DNA of 46,031 nucleotides from Neelides folsomi (lineage: Eukaryota > Arthropoda > Collembola > Neelipleona > Neelidae), in contig JAQGBZ010000456.1 in assembly GCA_034687125.1 (NCBI GenBank), forward strand, positions 1-46,031. The letters run 5' to 3'. Each line of letters opens with the position of its first letter. The stretch's first letter is position 1. The translations under genes were made by a program, and so were the position numbers. The notes under the pieces were generated by a model, which was not told the origin of the DNA, ran no database searches, and saw nothing but the letters and a program-made list of their open reading frames with translations. Positions 44,918-46,031 of the stretch are shown here, in pieces.

Positions 44918-45251
44918 TAGAACCTCAGTTTACATCTAAAATAAATTCAACCATTACAACAAACAAAAAGGCAAATAAGTAAATTGAAATTTGAAAAGGA
45001 AATTATTAATATTAATTTCATACAATAAATATATTTTCCTATCTTATATGGGTGGAATATTATATTGCGCACACTTGACTGGTATAAGTGAGAATAAGCT
45101 ATTTCCGATTTCTGGGAATAGAGCTATTCCTAACTTGGCTCCGGATTTTATTCCAGGTATAGCGAGGACTATACCTGAAATAAAAGTTGGCATAAGGAAT
45201 AACTATTCCTACTTATGTCAGCTTATTCCCAGATTCACTTGCTTCTGGCCC

Positions 45252-45597
45252 TAAATGAATATTATAAAATGGCTTTAATTTAAACTGTTCACCCTTTTAA
45301 TTAAAAGTAGTCAATCAAATGACTAAACTTCCAACCAACAAATAATTTATCAACCAATGGCTAAATATGTAACTATGACTAATTTACCAACCAAATGCTT
45401 AACGTAACTAAATGACTTAATATGCAAACGAACAAATATTTTTTCCAACTGAATGCTATACGTGTTATTAAATGACTTAATTTGACGAGAAGTTTTGTGT
45501 TAATGAATATTTAATAATAATATTTATTAGTCCAATTAGTAATAAAAAATACAATACATCAACTTTAAAATATATAAATATAATGAATTTATTTTAA
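45252..45597. other. AT-rich spacer between two transposon relics
   Basis: No gene seen. Repeated caaatgactaa/ccaaccaa words at 45300-45480 form a loose tandem array with no clear unit. Confidence 0.4.
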
Positions 45598-45975
45598 TTA
45601 TTGTTTAATAAGAGCACATTTCGCCTTTGCAAGCCTTCCCCTATATTGTTTAAAATAAACAATACAAGTGCCGGAAGCTTTTTTCCAATTCCCTTCACAA
45701 AGTTGAACAATCCACAAAATTTAACAAGACTCCTGATATAAATCAAACGTTTGCCAATTTACATTTTTGTGATTGTCTAAATACTGATCGATTGATGTGT
45801 CATCAGTTACTTTTGATATTGAAGAAGCAATAAAGTATTGATTTACATCATTGCGAGATCTGTCAAAAATGCACGGTTTTGCCTTTACCCATTGGTATGA
45901 TTTTGTAGTCAACTGCAAATTTACAAAAGGCTTGTTTCTTTTATCCTTCTGAAATTGGTCGGACGTAAAATATCA
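45598..45975 (-). pseudogene. MULE-like transposase C-terminus with SWIM-type zinc motif, degraded
   Basis: The minus strand reads one frame from about 45975 to 45598, broken by a single TAA at 45721-45723. It runs from FVNLQLTTKSYQWVK through YFIASS and DTSIDQYLDNHKNVNWQTFDLYQESC. After the stop it continues LWIVQLCEGNWKKASGTCIVYFKQY, then LAKAKCALIKQ. The order 'YL..W.TFD.Y ... W...NWK.S.C.C..F.K...' is that of the SWIM zinc region at the end of Mutator-like (MULE) transposases. Here the C-x-C and C-x-H ligands are partly lost. With the internal stop this is a dead copy. The catalytic DDE core would lie beyond the right edge of the window. Confidence 0.45.
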
Positions 45976-46031
45976 ATTTTTGTATTTATTACTTATTACA
46001 ATTTTACCATTTTGGATAAGAAGGTACTTTA

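Larger units (their letters stand above)
44257..45251 (+). mobile_element. Non-autonomous PIF/Harbinger-like element, about 1 kb
   Basis: The left end (gggtgccagaggcaagt, from 44257) and the inverted right end (gggccagaagcaagt, from 45251) are imperfect terminal inverted repeats. Starting with GGG is common in PIF/Harbinger elements. Both arms, about 230 bases each, are rich in ggaataa words, suggesting a longer decayed inverted repeat. In the middle lie a 17-bp minisatellite and a 47-residue frame like the N-terminus of Harbinger transposases. Target-site duplication is unclear (ATA on the left, TAA on the right), so the superfamily is tentative. Confidence 0.55.

Noticed and set aside
44991..45254. 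87-codon + strand frame in the Harbinger-like element
   Set aside because: It runs through the ggaataa-rich right arm and terminal repeat, so it is repeat-derived.

Overview
This is a eukaryotic nuclear window, AT-rich, with protein genes split by mostly short GT-AG introns (about 50-150 bp). The gene set points to an arthropod: a divergent ionotropic-receptor (IR) type glutamate-receptor homologue, a single dNK-type deoxynucleoside kinase, Fsn (F-box/SPRY), and an alpha-spectrin that lacks the vertebrate calpain/calmodulin insert between the SH3 domain and the next repeat. I cannot place it more precisely (mite, springtail, crustacean or other). No prokaryotic feature, CRISPR array, rRNA or tRNA was recognised.

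Layout. 1-430: 3' end of an unidentified + strand gene, followed by a decayed transposase-like stretch. 1387-5954: three co-oriented minus-strand genes, TIM14/DNAJC19 (mitochondrial import), RPUSD3-like (mitochondrial rRNA pseudouridine-synthase family) and DHRS7B-like short-chain dehydrogenase. 5955-8640: gene-poor, with a MITE that has perfect 28-bp inverted ends. 8641-12515 (minus): Dp/TFDP, the E2F partner. 12890-13640: a strongly GC-rich island between Dp and Fsn, probably a shared divergent promoter with a + strand leader exon. 14307-15532 (plus): Fsn/FBXO45. 17012-17933 (minus): dNK, head-to-head with UXS1 (18378-20172, plus). 21211-24613 (plus): ZCCHC7/Air-type zinc-knuckle protein. 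24614-29486: long gene-poor stretch with one orphan basic exon and a broken Cys-rich secreted-protein gene. 29487-31550 (minus): intronless IR-like receptor. 33539-43470 (minus): complete alpha-spectrin in 18 coding exons. 43471-46031: alpha-spectrin upstream region, then a PIF/Harbinger-like non-autonomous element and a MULE-like transposase remnant.

How the genes relate. Most are housekeeping genes with independent roles: mitochondrial import and rRNA maturation, cell-cycle transcription, ubiquitin ligation at synapses, nucleotide salvage, UDP-xylose synthesis, nuclear RNA surveillance and the membrane skeleton. Exon models were built by hand from splice signals, reading phase and family similarity. 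Every complete multi-exon model keeps an open frame from ATG to stop. The accessory signal lies in transposon relics, the intronless receptor, the broken Cys-rich gene and the GC island. I did not find a clearly new multi-gene system.
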